Position numbers and translations under genes: made by a program
Source: a virus
DNA length: 42,674 nt
Reading direction: 5' to 3' (one strand)
Virus record (IMG/VR): IMGVR_UViG_3300031623_000012
Location: 1 to 42,674 of that record
In this document: in pieces, positions 1-8,931 of the stretch
How the letters are laid out: each line of letters starts with the position of its first letter
Position numbering within the stretch: position 1 is the stretch's first letter
Notes under the pieces: model-generated
What the model was told of the DNA's origin: nothing
Databases searched by the model: none
What the model saw: only the letters and a program-made list of their open reading frames with translations

Positions 1-628
1 TTGATTGCCAAGTTGCGATTGTATTATATCTGCCTACTTCTTTTCTGTCGCCAAAATAAACTCCTGTATCTAAATTACACGCAAGAAAATCTTCTTCTGT
101 TTGTGTTACTAAACTTTTATTAGGTACAATTGTTAGTGTACGACCATAAGGTTCAACTAGTCTACAAAGTGCGGCAGTAATAATTGTTTTACCTGCACCA
201 GTGGCAATTTCTTGCAGGCTTTGTGGTGTCTCTAAAAATTTATTAATTGTTTCAACTTGGTAGTCACGTAGTACAATTGGTTGTCCGGCACAAGGATGAT
301 TTGCAGGCCACGTAAGATCTGATAGATAGTTTTTATCAATTAGTTTAAATTCAAAATTGTGTTTAGTTCGTTTGTCGTCAAGTTCAACGTATACTCCACC
401 TGCTTCAAGTATTGGAAGAATTTGATCAACTAGGTTTAGATATGTTGTACCACCCAAACCAAAAAATGATACCTTACCATCCCATCTACCTAGCTTTACA
501 GCAGGCAAGTGATAAGCATAAGGAATTTGATACTTAAATTTGTTTGCAAGTTTTTGACGCCACTTCAAGTCTAAATTTTCAAATTTAACATTGACTTCGT
601 CTTTTATTACCAGTTTACATGAACTCAT
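1..628 (-). CDS. uvsW: UvsW-like ATP-dependent DNA/RNA helicase, N-terminal part (cut by window edge)
   Basis: The reverse strand reads open from an ATG at 628 to the window edge, giving about 209 residues. The first ~90 residues match the UvsW N-terminal substrate-binding domain, including a 'LGRWDGKVSFF' stretch equivalent to T4 'YGNWDGRIRLL'. A 'LRDYQVETINKF' Q-motif-like segment and a Walker A motif ATGAGKT near residue 140 follow. UvsW is a superfamily 2 helicase that unwinds branched DNA and R-loops and drives T4 recombination-dependent replication. The ATG overlaps the stop of the upstream gene (ATGA), so the two are probably translationally coupled. The C-terminal helicase domain lies outside the window. 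Family assignment is confident; completeness cannot be judged. Confidence 0.9.
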   Translation of the reverse strand, partial: MSSCKLVIKDEVNVKFENLDLKWRQKLANKFKYQIPYAYHLPAVKLGRWDGKVSFFGLGGTTYLNLVDQILPILEAGGVYVELDDKRTKHNFEFKLIDKNYLSDLTWPANHPCAGQPIVLRDYQVETINKFLETPQSLQEIATGAGKTIITAALCRLVEPYGRTLTIVPNKSLVTQTEEDFLACNLDTGVYFGDRKEVGRYNTIATWQS

Positions 629-1941
629 AGTTTTATTACAGCTTTGTCAGTCCAATCCCAATTACTTGGTTGACTTGTACTATAATACAACTTTTTAGGA
701 AGATTTTCAAGAAATCTTTTAAGATTATCGTTACCTGCTTGATAATAACCACCACCTAATGTAGTTAATGAAGCACGTGGTTTAATTTTTGATTTTATTA
801 ACGACCTTGGTATTCTATTCCTTACAATTATAACTTTAGTTTTTTGGTCTATGTATTTAAATTGTTTGCTCATTTGCATTAATTCGTGTCTATTTTCCCA
901 AAGACCTCTATCTATTTTTGACTGTTCAAATGGTTCGTTGTTTAGATCTTTTACATCAAACCCCCATGATATTTCTTTTAAAAGATCAATTCCATTACGT
1001 TCAAATGTTTTAAGCCAATGCCACATTTCTTCAATATCGTCACGCGAGTCTAAGTCTCCAGTTACCGGCATACATATAGGAAAGCTATCTAATTCAATTA
1101 GTCCAGACACAACTTCGTCTCGACTGTATTCGTTAGAGTCAACCCAAAGTTTATTAGTATCATGGTGTGCTATTCTTCCACCTGTATATGTAATAGACTG
1201 TACTTGCAAATGAGAAGAACCAATAAAGAAGTTCTTTAATGCATCTACTTGTTGTATTAGTTTTTTATTTTTAATATTTTTATTCCAATACTCTAGTAAT
1301 GATTCTGATGCATGGTCGATAATAATTTCACCAGCAACTAGTCTTGCAGTTGGTTTCCTAAAACCTTTTATTTCTTTCTTAACTTCGTCGTAGTCGTTAA
1401 GTAGTGTTTCGTCTATAAATTTAAAGTCGTATCTAACTGCCATTAGTGTAAGATAATATGTTGTAACATCAGATTGTTTAAAAGTCCAAATTTTAGTTTC
1501 GCCGTCATATTGAACAAAAGTACTAGGCAACCCTTTTTTATCTTTTAAACATCTTACAAGTGTTACAAGTTTTTTAGTATAAGGAAATCTTAAATCAATT
1601 TTAGCTACTTCTTTTTCGTCAATATATTTTTCAATACTTTTTTCAAAGTTTATTTTACGAAAAGGGTTCTCATATTGAGGGTTATCAAGTAAGTCTTTGA
1701 TGTCCATTTTGTGCTTCTGAAACTTTGTTAGGTATCGTTTTAGGAGTATAACAGCTAATTTACCTTGCTTTTCTGTCCATGGATATTGTGCTTCAGCCAA
1801 GGAAACTATGGTTTCTCTGTCTTTTGGGTGCGGGTTCACTAGGGCTTTTTGGGTAGTTGGATAGAAATAATCGTTATATGCTAATATATTGATAGCTTCG
1901 TTTATTGTTTTTGGTAAATGTGCATTTATTTGAGTGGGCAT
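625..1941 (-). CDS. Conserved phage protein of unknown function, coupled to uvsW
   Basis: This 438-residue protein has no motif I can name with confidence. It lies directly upstream of uvsW and its TGA overlaps the uvsW ATG. Residues ~125-180 contain 'FVQYDGETKIWTF', which resembles the 'W-x-x-x-x-K-x-W-x-F' segment of HARP/UvsW-like N-terminal DNA-binding modules (weak similarity). No Walker A or DEAD-type box is seen, so it is not itself an obvious helicase. The N-terminus (MPTQINAHLPKTINEAINIL) shows no signal peptide. A sigma70-type promoter sits just upstream. Inference: a replication or recombination partner of UvsW, expressed early. Confidence 0.75.
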   Translation of the reverse strand: MPTQINAHLPKTINEAINILAYNDYFYPTTQKALVNPHPKDRETIVSLAEAQYPWTEKQGKLAVILLKRYLTKFQKHKMDIKDLLDNPQYENPFRKINFEKSIEKYIDEKEVAKIDLRFPYTKKLVTLVRCLKDKKGLPSTFVQYDGETKIWTFKQSDVTTYYLTLMAVRYDFKFIDETLLNDYDEVKKEIKGFRKPTARLVAGEIIIDHASESLLEYWNKNIKNKKLIQQVDALKNFFIGSSHLQVQSITYTGGRIAHHDTNKLWVDSNEYSRDEVVSGLIELDSFPICMPVTGDLDSRDDIEEMWHWLKTFERNGIDLLKEISWGFDVKDLNNEPFEQSKIDRGLWENRHELMQMSKQFKYIDQKTKVIIVRNRIPRSLIKSKIKPRASLTTLGGGYYQAGNDNLKRFLENLPKKLYYSTSQPSNWDWTDKAVIKL

Positions 1942-1957
1942 AATCTAATTAAATACT

Positions 1958-1985
1958 AGTATAACATATTTGGTAAAGAAGTCAA
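1958..1985 (-). promoter_or_regulatory. Sigma70-type promoter for the 438-aa gene and uvsW
   Basis: On the minus strand a -35 TTGACT (1980-1985) is followed by a 16-bp spacer and an extended -10, TGTTATACT (1958-1966). Transcription would start about 10 nt before the ATG at 1941. The site occupies the 47-bp gap between the divergent genes at 1941 and 1989. Confidence 0.6.
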
Positions 1986-1988
1986 CCT

Positions 1989-2456
1989 ATGAAGAAGATA
2001 AAAAAACGCAATAAAACATTAAAACTTAGAGTTAAAAAAGCCCTAGATAGACGTAAAAATGTTAAACATTTTACTCCGACTGTAGAACAATGTCAAAGTT
2101 GGTTTAGAATTTTGAACAGAGGTATGTTTGGTAGCAACTTAATAATGCCAACACTTATTGTAAGAAAAATGATTTATGATTGGGGACTGTGTGTGGTTGA
2201 TTGGGACAATAGAAAATGCAGAAAAGGAACGTTTAATCAAAAAGTAATTCCTTATCATTTAGGTAATCATTTAGATTATAGAATAGAATTACACAATAAA
2301 TTTCCTAGATGGAAAGATTTTATAGAAACACTTGCACACGAAATGGTACATTTATATCAAATGCAAGTTTGGAAAGACCCTTACTCAAATCACAATTCTT
2401 ATTTTTATAGTTGGAGAAACTATTTTAAGTTACACGGTTTAAGACTGTATCAGTAA
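1989..2456 (+). CDS. SprT-like zinc metalloprotease domain protein
   Basis: The protein has 155 residues with a very basic N-terminus (KKIKKRNK...RVKKALDRRKN) followed by a SprT-like core. The zinc-binding active site HEMVH (HExxH) is near residues 117-121 in 'LAHEMVHLYQMQ'. A downstream 'NHNSYFYSWRNYFKLHGL' supplies the third His expected in SprT/Spartan-type proteins. Family members cleave DNA-bound proteins or have uncharacterised DNA-linked roles; the basic N-terminus fits nucleic-acid contact. The gene diverges from the uvsW operon and its last 32 bases overlap the convergent gene ending at 2425. The C-terminal zinc ribbon of cellular SprT is absent. The peptidase fold is clear; the substrate is unknown. 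Confidence 0.82.
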   Translation: MKKIKKRNKTLKLRVKKALDRRKNVKHFTPTVEQCQSWFRILNRGMFGSNLIMPTLIVRKMIYDWGLCVVDWDNRKCRKGTFNQKVIPYHLGNHLDYRIELHNKFPRWKDFIETLAHEMVHLYQMQVWKDPYSNHNSYFYSWRNYFKLHGLRLYQ

Positions 2457-3183
2457 ATTCTTTATAATTTAGTATTTTAAATTTTCCAAAATTAGCACTT
2501 GGATTAGACACCTCCAAATAGTCTGGTGGATCATCATGTACAACAGTCCAATTACAATATGGCCTCATTTTTTGTATTTGTCTAAATTGAGTGAGCCAGG
2601 CTTCGAATATCCCATCGTTGTTTCTAGCACCATAGTTATCGGTGTCTTGGTATATGTTATTCAGTTTGTTTTTCCCATACTCTCTAAAATCAAAACCAAC
2701 AAGATATATATTTTTATGTCCATGAACACACGAAGTCCAAAATGCGGCATTACCCGATATCCAGTGTGGGTTTTGTGGAATTAAATGTAAGTGCGAGTTA
2801 TCAATATTTTTATGAGGATGTCTATTAACTTCTAAAGACGGAGCGTAATGGAAACATTTTTCATATACTTTGTCTTCAACCATTTTAAGAGTCATTTTTG
2901 CATCAACTGAAAAAATATAATCAGGTACAAAATCTCTGTACAAAGCATTACAGCCATACGTTTGTCCTGTTGCTTTTAAACTATTTAAATCGAATCCTTT
3001 ACGTGAAGGTCCGTTTCCAATAATATACGCATTACCTTTAGGTACTGCTTTAACTTTATCTTTGTAGTATGCAGTTTCTTGTATTTTTTTGCCTTTACGA
3101 ATTATAAGATTAGTATTAACTGTTTCACCAATATACTGTTTCCATTCAATCTCTTTTCCTAATTGCTCCGGTTGAACACTCAT
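2425..3183 (-). CDS. MptE/DUF115- or GT42-like Rossmann protein, last gene of glycan operon
   Basis: The 252-residue protein has the N-terminal signature 'AYIIGNGPSRKGFDLNSL' followed by 'YGCNALYRDFVPDYIFSVD'. GNGPS plus CN near the nucleotide pocket is shared by DUF115/MptE-like proteins and by GT42 (Campylobacter-type) sialyltransferases. 'HPHWISGNAAFW'-like and 'IYLVGFDF' segments complete the pattern. These proteins handle nucleotide-activated sugars such as CMP-sialic or pseudaminic acid, or transfer pyrophosphate. It is the terminal gene of a minus operon; its ATG overlaps the stop of the preceding gene by one base (TAATG). A CMP-sugar transferase is the attractive reading given the context, but DUF115 is equally possible. 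Confidence 0.7.
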   Translation of the reverse strand: MSVQPEQLGKEIEWKQYIGETVNTNLIIRKGKKIQETAYYKDKVKAVPKGNAYIIGNGPSRKGFDLNSLKATGQTYGCNALYRDFVPDYIFSVDAKMTLKMVEDKVYEKCFHYAPSLEVNRHPHKNIDNSHLHLIPQNPHWISGNAAFWTSCVHGHKNIYLVGFDFREYGKNKLNNIYQDTDNYGARNNDGIFEAWLTQFRQIQKMRPYCNWTVVHDDPPDYLEVSNPSANFGKFKILNYKEFTDTVLNRVT

Positions 3184-4052
3184 TATAAATATTTTTCCTT
3201 TAAACGTTTTTTAATTCTTTGCCACGGAGTACCTGCTGTTATCTCTTTAGGCCACCATTCAGTATATGCTAACTTGTTTGCCCATGCTTCTCTGTCTGGC
3301 ATAACTGGATTATTAATTGTATTTAAATCGGTATTACCCACTTCATAACATAAACTAGATTTGGATACAAACACAGGAATACCTGCAAACACTGCCTCCA
3401 TGGCAGGATTAGATGAATGGTTTATAACTGCCCAAGCATCTTTTAATGTATCTTTAAAGTTAGTGTCGTCTATGGTACTATTATCTCTTTTAGGATGAGT
3501 TACTATAACATTATTATACTTTCCCCCATCTATATTGATTGGATTTCTTGGGTGCGGTCTTACTATTATAGGACGTGCAGTATGCTTTCTTATCTCTATT
3601 ATTTGTTGCTCAATCCATTTTTGCATTCGTGGCAGTCCTTTCCATTGTTCACTTGCATCATGTTGTCCACATATTATAATTTTTTCTCCAGTTTGTTTCC
3701 AAGGTTTTAATTGTTTAATAAACAACGGCCAACGTTTATCATCGAACGTTTGATTGGCAAAATCTGCGTCTCTATTAATGCCATTAATAGCAATTTTAAA
3801 AGTTCCGTTCCTTCGTATTCCGCCAACTTCTAATACAACAATAGGTTTGCCTTTAAGTCTAAATTTATCCCAAAGTGGTTTGTATTTTTGCATTCGCCCA
3901 AGCCATAATACTGACCATATTACTATTACTTCAGAATTTCCTTCATGATCAATTAATACTTCTTCACCAGCATCTCTTAAACTTTTTATAAAAGAAGCAA
4001 ACACAGGTTTAGAGTTTAAAGGTCCATGGTTTGTGAATACACTAATTCTCAT
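3183..4052 (-). CDS. KpsS/CDP-glycerol-transferase-like GT-B glycosyltransferase, paralogue 1
   Basis: The 289-residue protein shows the late GT-B nucleotide-binding half of capsule-type transferases: a strand ending 'RPIIVRPHPRNP', then 'DAWAVINHSSNPAMEAVFAGIPVFV'-type sequence, where the N-H-S-S loop precedes the helix contacting the donor. The C-terminus has 'ANKLAYTEWWPKEITAGT', shared in outline with three other proteins of this island. No membrane segment or signal is seen, so it is cytoplasmic. It overlaps both neighbours by 1-4 bases, indicating coupled translation in the minus operon. KpsC/KpsS and TagF-like enzymes transfer Kdo or polyol phosphate; donor and acceptor here are unknown. 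Confidence 0.72.
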   Translation of the reverse strand: MRISVFTNHGPLNSKPVFASFIKSLRDAGEEVLIDHEGNSEVIVIWSVLWLGRMQKYKPLWDKFRLKGKPIVVLEVGGIRRNGTFKIAINGINRDADFANQTFDDKRWPLFIKQLKPWKQTGEKIIICGQHDASEQWKGLPRMQKWIEQQIIEIRKHTARPIIVRPHPRNPINIDGGKYNNVIVTHPKRDNSTIDDTNFKDTLKDAWAVINHSSNPAMEAVFAGIPVFVSKSSLCYEVGNTDLNTINNPVMPDREAWANKLAYTEWWPKEITAGTPWQRIKKRLKEKYL

Positions 4053-4942
4053 GAAGCAGGACGTTCTTTCCAGTAGTCAATTTTTGAAACATCAGCTGGT
4101 GCATCAGCTCTAGGTGGACGCAAATCATTTTTAGCAGATGTACCTGCTTTTTTTCGTTTGCCTTTCATGTGATCTATGTATAGTCCAAGTTCACTATTAA
4201 CAAACACATGATGTCCTTTTACTCCTTTAGCATAACCAATGTCGTTTACTTTAATACTTTTTTCTTTTCTAAACAGTTTAGAAAGATGCCAAAAAACAAA
4301 CGAATCGTGCCATTCTAATAATTTAAAAACGTTATCTGTAACATAAAGTTGTTCCCACTCATTAATAAAGTTTTGTATTTCGGGATGTCGTAAATTGTAG
4401 CCGACAAATCCACACTCGGGATATTTTCCTCCGTCATTTAATTCAAATCTTTCTCGTCCTAAATAAGTTAACATTGTGTTTCCGGGTAATACATTTTCTA
4501 AGAATCCAATTGGCATTGGTCTAAATGTGTATGTGTCGGCGTCAACCCATACAATATAATCGTAATCAGCTGAGTTTCTTACAGCATTAACAACACAAAA
4601 TACTTTGTTTGAAAATCTCACTGCGTCCCATAAGAAAGATCCTTTACCTCTATCCATATTTCCAGCTTCTGGTAAACGTCTTACACCGCCCTCAATTGGT
4701 GTAGTTTCTCCACAAGCAATAGGATCGTTTTTATGTTTATTTTTAAACTTAAACAGTTCTGGTTCAGCTGTGTTTAAATCAATCCATGTAATTCTATCTG
4801 AGTTATAATCAGGTTTAGGCTCTTCGTTGTATACAACAATATCAACCTCATTAGGTAAATGTTTTACCATGGACTCAATTCCTCTTTTAGAAAACGACTC
4901 CCAGGTACCTGGCTTGTAACTTGTAATAACTTTTATTTTCAT
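4049..4942 (-). CDS. GT-A glycosyltransferase with DxD motif
   Basis: The 297-residue protein begins 'MKIKVITSYKPGTW', a Rossmann-like first strand. It has a clear metal/nucleotide-sugar DxD motif in 'YIVWVDADTYTF' near residues 133-137. Downstream 'ECGFVGYNLRHPEI' and 'LEWHDSFVFWHL' segments match the acceptor side of phage and bacterial GT-A proteins acting on LPS or capsule. The protein is soluble, and its C-terminal ~40 residues are basic and probably disordered. The gene follows asnB after a 16-base gap and overlaps the next gene by ATGA. Sugar specificity cannot be read from sequence. Confidence 0.75.
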   Translation of the reverse strand: MKIKVITSYKPGTWESFSKRGIESMVKHLPNEVDIVVYNEEPKPDYNSDRITWIDLNTAEPELFKFKNKHKNDPIACGETTPIEGGVRRLPEAGNMDRGKGSFLWDAVRFSNKVFCVVNAVRNSADYDYIVWVDADTYTFRPMPIGFLENVLPGNTMLTYLGRERFELNDGGKYPECGFVGYNLRHPEIQNFINEWEQLYVTDNVFKLLEWHDSFVFWHLSKLFRKEKSIKVNDIGYAKGVKGHHVFVNSELGLYIDHMKGKRKKAGTSAKNDLRPPRADAPADVSKIDYWKERPAS

Positions 4943-4958
4943 ACTCTCCTATTTAATT

Positions 4959-6716
4959 TTAAAAATTCATCTTGTATTTTTTAATCCAGTCCTTAAAAAT
5001 CCATGCAGGAACAATCGCCTTACCAGCTTTTTGACTTGCCTTAATTACGTTAATTTTACTGTCTTCGCCTATAGAATTTTTGTAAAACGTATTAAGGTTA
5101 CTATCAATATTGGTTGTTAACCAATGTCCTATAGGAACTGTCCAACCAGTTTTTCCTTTATTAATAATTGCATCAGGCATAATTCCTTTATATGCAATTT
5201 TTGTTAACATTTTAGTTTCGTTTTTGTTTGTACCTATTTTATTTTTTGTTGGAATATTTAAACAATATTGCATAAATGTTTTTGATGCAAGTGGAAAACG
5301 CCCTTCCATACCATATGCCATTCCGTATTTGTCATTACGATTAAACATTTCTTCTGGTACCTGTGCTACACAATCTAGAGCCATATAAGATGCTACCGGG
5401 TCATTAGGATTCCATAGTTCATCAGTATAACATTTTGCAAACTCTTGTAGTAAGGTGTCGTTTGTAATTGGATTTTCTAATAATTTTAAAGGACGTTTAA
5501 TTCTACTTAACCATAATTTTAATACTGCATTCCAACTATCCAACCCATTTTCAAGACCTTGTTTTTTTAACCACTCAGGATTTCTTAACATTTTCCAATA
5601 TTTTGGATATCCGCCAAGTATCTCATCTCCCATATCGCCAGCTATTGTGATTACTATATCTTGTTGTGATAAAAATTTATTAGTATAACAATACATAGCC
5701 ATACTTGGATTGTACACAGGTTGTTCCATATAGTATATAGAATCGTCCCATGAGTCTATAAATGCTTGTGGTGTTATTTTAACTTCGGTGTGATTAAATT
5801 TTTCTATGTTTGCTATAACCAAAGCACAATCAGAATCTTCATTATAGTCCTCATCAGTTTTAACATTAGGATACATTTTGTTTGTAAAGGAATTTACTTC
5901 TTTTCTAATTTGTTTAAGTTCGTATGCAACTAAACTTGAATCTAACCCACCACTCAAAAACACACCAATTTTTCTTCTACCTATTGAACATTGTTTAACG
6001 GCTTGTTTAACCATTGTTCTAAACTCTTTAGGGTCAAATGATTTGTTGCTGTTTGGTTTTATATAAACTCGTTTAGTTTTTATTATTTTTTTATTTGTTA
6101 TATCGTATACAATAGTCTCACCTGCTAATAATTTTTTAATTCCAGTAAAAAAAGTATTTCTTAAAGCATTAATTCCAGTACGACTCATAAAACTAACTGC
6201 AAGTTTGTCAAGTGTTCTTGCATTAGGTACACGGTCAATCATACCTTTTATTTCAGAACCAAATATTAATCCTTGTGATACTTCGGCATAAAATACAGGT
6301 TTTATACCTGCATGGTCTCTACTTAATGTAATTTGCTTTTTATCTACCTCGTAGTATGCAAACCCGTGCATTGAATCAATTTCGTTAATAAAGTCTAAAC
6401 CAAATTTGTCTAGTCCCCAAGCAAGTAGTTCTGTATCACAACCTGTAGTACCAGCAAACCCGTTGCTATTGTATTTTTGTTTTAGTTCGTAGTAATTAAA
6501 TATTTCCCCATTGTATACAAGTATGTTTCCTTTAGGTGTTATCCACGGTTGCTTAGATACGTTTGGATCAGCCATAATGCTTAAAAGATTATGCCCTAAT
6601 GTAACAGTATTATCGTGCCAAACACTTTGTCCGTCTGGTCCTCGATGTTTACATTTGTTAATATATTGATTTATAAATTCAGGATCTTTATCAGTTATTC
6701 CGTATATGCCGCACAT
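4959..6716 (-). CDS. asnB: Glutamine-hydrolysing asparagine synthase (AsnB-type amidotransferase)
   Basis: This 585-residue protein is full length for the family. Met-Cys at the start gives the N-terminal nucleophile of a class II glutamine amidotransferase (MCGIYGI). 'VYNGEIFNYYEL' near residue 70 supplies the Asn-Gly-Glu pocket. The synthetase domain has the ATP-pyrophosphatase loop SGGLDSS near 253 and a later 'AGDMGDEILGGYPKYW' segment. The family amidates aspartate, but homologues in polysaccharide clusters amidate uronic acids or amino-sugar acids. Here the gene lies inside a glycosyltransferase operon with one-base overlaps, so amidation of a sugar carboxylate is as plausible as asparagine supply. 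Catalytic residues look intact. Confidence 0.93.
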   Translation of the reverse strand: MCGIYGITDKDPEFINQYINKCKHRGPDGQSVWHDNTVTLGHNLLSIMADPNVSKQPWITPKGNILVYNGEIFNYYELKQKYNSNGFAGTTGCDTELLAWGLDKFGLDFINEIDSMHGFAYYEVDKKQITLSRDHAGIKPVFYAEVSQGLIFGSEIKGMIDRVPNARTLDKLAVSFMSRTGINALRNTFFTGIKKLLAGETIVYDITNKKIIKTKRVYIKPNSNKSFDPKEFRTMVKQAVKQCSIGRRKIGVFLSGGLDSSLVAYELKQIRKEVNSFTNKMYPNVKTDEDYNEDSDCALVIANIEKFNHTEVKITPQAFIDSWDDSIYYMEQPVYNPSMAMYCYTNKFLSQQDIVITIAGDMGDEILGGYPKYWKMLRNPEWLKKQGLENGLDSWNAVLKLWLSRIKRPLKLLENPITNDTLLQEFAKCYTDELWNPNDPVASYMALDCVAQVPEEMFNRNDKYGMAYGMEGRFPLASKTFMQYCLNIPTKNKIGTNKNETKMLTKIAYKGIMPDAIINKGKTGWTVPIGHWLTTNIDSNLNTFYKNSIGEDSKINVIKASQKAGKAIVPAWIFKDWIKKYKMNF

Positions 6717-7039
6717 TATTTGTCCTTAAAATATTTTTCTAATTTTCCTTCTTCGTCTCTGTGTTTGTTATCGGGGTCTAGCGAGTCTTTCTTTGTTGCT
6801 AATACCGGCCATTGTATAGACCACTTACCATTAAAGTCAACCCATTTTGCTGTGTTAGGATTAGTGTCTGGTTCAATAGCATCTTCCGGACATTCTGGTT
6901 CACATACTCCACAATCAATACACTCGTCTGGATTAATAACAAGCATATTTTCTCCTTCGTAAAAACAGTCCACCGGACAAACTTCAACGCAGTCTGTATG
7001 TTTACACTTAATACATTTGTCGTTAACAATATAAGTCAT
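6716..7039 (-). CDS. fdxA: 7Fe ferredoxin ([3Fe-4S][4Fe-4S], FdxA type)
   Basis: The 107-residue protein closely follows Azotobacter ferredoxin I. Cysteines at 9, 17, 21, 25, 40, 43, 46 and 50, plus an extra Cys12, match the FdI ligand pattern offset by one. '[14 protein letters not shown]' and '[14 protein letters not shown]' are the diagnostic segments. The long C-terminal tail typical of proteobacterial 7Fe ferredoxins is also present (residues 60-107). It would be a soluble low-potential electron carrier. The gene sits between asnB and a GT-B gene with one-base overlaps on both sides, so it is part of the glycan operon. Its redox partner is unknown; the radical SAM protein at 19277-20800 is a candidate consumer. 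Confidence 0.95.
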   Translation of the reverse strand: MTYIVNDKCIKCKHTDCVEVCPVDCFYEGENMLVINPDECIDCGVCEPECPEDAIEPDTNPNTAKWVDFNGKWSIQWPVLATKKDSLDPDNKHRDEEGKLEKYFKDK

Positions 7040-8022
7040 TATAATTTTAATTTTTCTTTAAAACGTTTGAATACGGTTCCGTCTTTAATTTCTTTTTCAG
7101 TCCATTGTTTATAACCGATGTCATGGACCCATTGTGTTCTATCAGGATATATCGGTGATTCTATTTTTAGTAAATCAGTGTTTGCAACATTCCAACAAAT
7201 AGCAAGATCTGATGTACAAAAGGTAGGGATGCCACGGATGCAGGAATCAATAGAGGCAGTAGAATTGTGAGTAATAACAGCATGACAATTACTTATAGCG
7301 TCTTGGAAGTTGAATCTGTAATGCTTTTTCTCATCTCCTACAAAAAACTTTGGCCCTATTATAAGTTCACAGTCTTTAGGAAACTCTTCTTTTCTATTTT
7401 CCATAGCGGCCATATGATTTGGATGAGGACGAATTAAAAATTTTCTTTTAGTTAATGGTCTTATTTTTTTATATACATTATTAAACCAATCAACAGGATC
7501 AAGTTCGTTCATGCTCCAATTATCTTTAGGTTGTAATACAAATAGAATAGGATCTTCCGGAGCAGATTTTCTCCATGGTTCGTATTTTATATTCCAACGT
7601 TTACACATCATTTCCCATCTATCAGGCGGACTGTTATCACTTAAAAAGTTTCCATTGTTCATGGGAGAGTATAACGATACACGCCAGTGGTGATGTTTAT
7701 CTGTTATTGTGTTACCAAAACTAGATAATATTCCACCGTCAAATGTAATAATATAAATGCCTTTTTTCTTTGCACGTTCAACTAAATCTCTTCGTCTTCC
7801 TTTAGTGTGATGCATTTGATTTGAACCACCATACCCAAACATACAACCAATTGGTGCAGTAGGTTCCATTTCGTTTTCAGTCCATTCTCCAGTTTTGGTT
7901 TCATTAACCATGATAGGATTATCCCCACAAGCACGTATACCTTCGGCCATGTGTTGTAATAGATCCCAACTAGCACCACGTCTACGATCTTTAACTGTTC
8001 TTCGAAATATTTCAACGTCCAT
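7039..8022 (-). CDS. KpsS-like GT-B glycosyltransferase, paralogue 2
   Basis: The 327-residue protein is related to the products at 3183, 8012 and 11414. It has '[12 protein letters not shown]', then '[19 protein letters not shown]' forming the donor-binding loop, and a tail '[18 protein letters not shown]'. The N-terminal half includes '[16 protein letters not shown]' and '[12 protein letters not shown]', which fit the first Rossmann domain of a GT-B enzyme. A ribosome site GGAGAAG lies 9 bases before the ATG, inside the end of the preceding gene, with which it overlaps by 11 bases. It is probably a capsule- or LPS-type transferase; donor unknown. Confidence 0.7.
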   Translation of the reverse strand: MDVEIFRRTVKDRRRGASWDLLQHMAEGIRACGDNPIMVNETKTGEWTENEMEPTAPIGCMFGYGGSNQMHHTKGRRRDLVERAKKKGIYIITFDGGILSSFGNTITDKHHHWRVSLYSPMNNGNFLSDNSPPDRWEMMCKRWNIKYEPWRKSAPEDPILFVLQPKDNWSMNELDPVDWFNNVYKKIRPLTKRKFLIRPHPNHMAAMENRKEEFPKDCELIIGPKFFVGDEKKHYRFNFQDAISNCHAVITHNSTASIDSCIRGIPTFCTSDLAICWNVANTDLLKIESPIYPDRTQWVHDIGYKQWTEKEIKDGTVFKRFKEKLKL

Positions 8023-8890
8023 CTATTACTTCTCCTGCTCTAGGCCATCTTTCCTCAGCCGTAGGAAATCTTTTACTTGTTCCATCTAATATTTCCATAG
8101 CATAGCCATTTCTAAATTCTTCTTGTGTAAATTGTCCATAAGCAAGTGAATGAAACACTGGTCTAGGATCTTCATACTTAGGTGTTTCGATTTTTGTAAA
8201 GTCTTGCTCACACACAGGCATACAAGGGTTATCAAAATTAGCAAAGCAAGGTACACCATTTGTTAATGCTTTAATTGTAATTGAACTATTAAATGTAACC
8301 ACAGCATGAACTTGATCCCACTCAAATGGTCTTTGTGGTTGTTCGTTTGCACTAACGCCGGGCATCATTTTACCTTCATTGTCTAAAAATGATTTAGGAT
8401 TAAACGGTTTTTCTCTTATAATAATTTCTCTATCTGTATTTTTTTTTAATATTTTTAATGTATTTGCTAACCACTCCTGTCCATTAAACATTAATGCAAC
8501 AGAATGGCTTGGTGGAATTACTAAAATATACTTTCCGTTTTTGTGATAAGGACGTATTTCATTTTTAAATGTTTGTTTGAATCTGTCATCGGGCCTATTA
8601 TCAATAAATGTTTTAACGTGTTGATTTTTAGTACATCTCATCCAGTAAGGTGGTTTTCTGCTGTCATTCCAGTAAGGTCTATCGACGTAATAAAAATCAA
8701 TATCTTTTGCATCAGCCCAGTTGTATACTAGATTGCCTCCTCGCAAAAATCCCATAAACGCAACTTTTTTAGCATCGGTTGAATTAATTACTTCTTTGTA
8801 AGACATAGTTTTAGAATTTGGTAATCCTCTGGCTATGCATTGAATATACTTTTCTGTAATTCGACGATCAGTGTTAACGCAGTATATCAT
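8012..8890 (-). CDS. KpsS-like GT-B glycosyltransferase, paralogue 3; first gene of minus glycan operon
   Basis: The 292-residue protein is homologous to paralogues 1, 2 and 4. Shared features are 'REIIIREKPFNP', 'VHAVVTFNSSITIKALTNG' and the C-terminal 'HSLAYGQFTQEEFRNGYA'. Here the RPHP element is altered to REKP, a difference likely to matter for donor binding. The N-terminus 'MIYCVNTDRRITEKYI' starts the first Rossmann fold. This is the promoter-proximal gene of the seven-gene operon running to 2425. The 41-bp gap to the divergent gene at 8932 contains no convincing sigma70 promoter for this direction, so its control is unresolved. Confidence 0.7.
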   Translation of the reverse strand: MIYCVNTDRRITEKYIQCIARGLPNSKTMSYKEVINSTDAKKVAFMGFLRGGNLVYNWADAKDIDFYYVDRPYWNDSRKPPYWMRCTKNQHVKTFIDNRPDDRFKQTFKNEIRPYHKNGKYILVIPPSHSVALMFNGQEWLANTLKILKKNTDREIIIREKPFNPKSFLDNEGKMMPGVSANEQPQRPFEWDQVHAVVTFNSSITIKALTNGVPCFANFDNPCMPVCEQDFTKIETPKYEDPRPVFHSLAYGQFTQEEFRNGYAMEILDGTSKRFPTAEERWPRAGEVIDGR

Positions 8891-8917
8891 GTAAATTTAA
8901 TTATGCTTTTTTTACCT

Positions 8918-8925
8918 TATAAATA
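8918..8925 (+). promoter_or_regulatory. T4-type late promoter TATAAATA
   Basis: This is an exact copy of the T4 late consensus, six bases (TTTAAA) before the ATG at 8932. T4 late transcription starts about six bases after the element, so the mRNA would begin at or next to the start codon. Confidence 0.65.
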
Positions 8926-8931
8926 TTTAAA

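Noticed and set aside
3184-3191. Exact TATAAATA on the plus strand
   Set aside because: Inside minus-strand coding sequence with no plus-strand gene following; another copy at 25725-25732 is likewise internal. Treated as chance in AT-rich DNA.
6799-7029. Alternative-frame ORF in the ferredoxin gene
   Set aside because: The other frame encodes an intact 7Fe ferredoxin with all cluster ligands.
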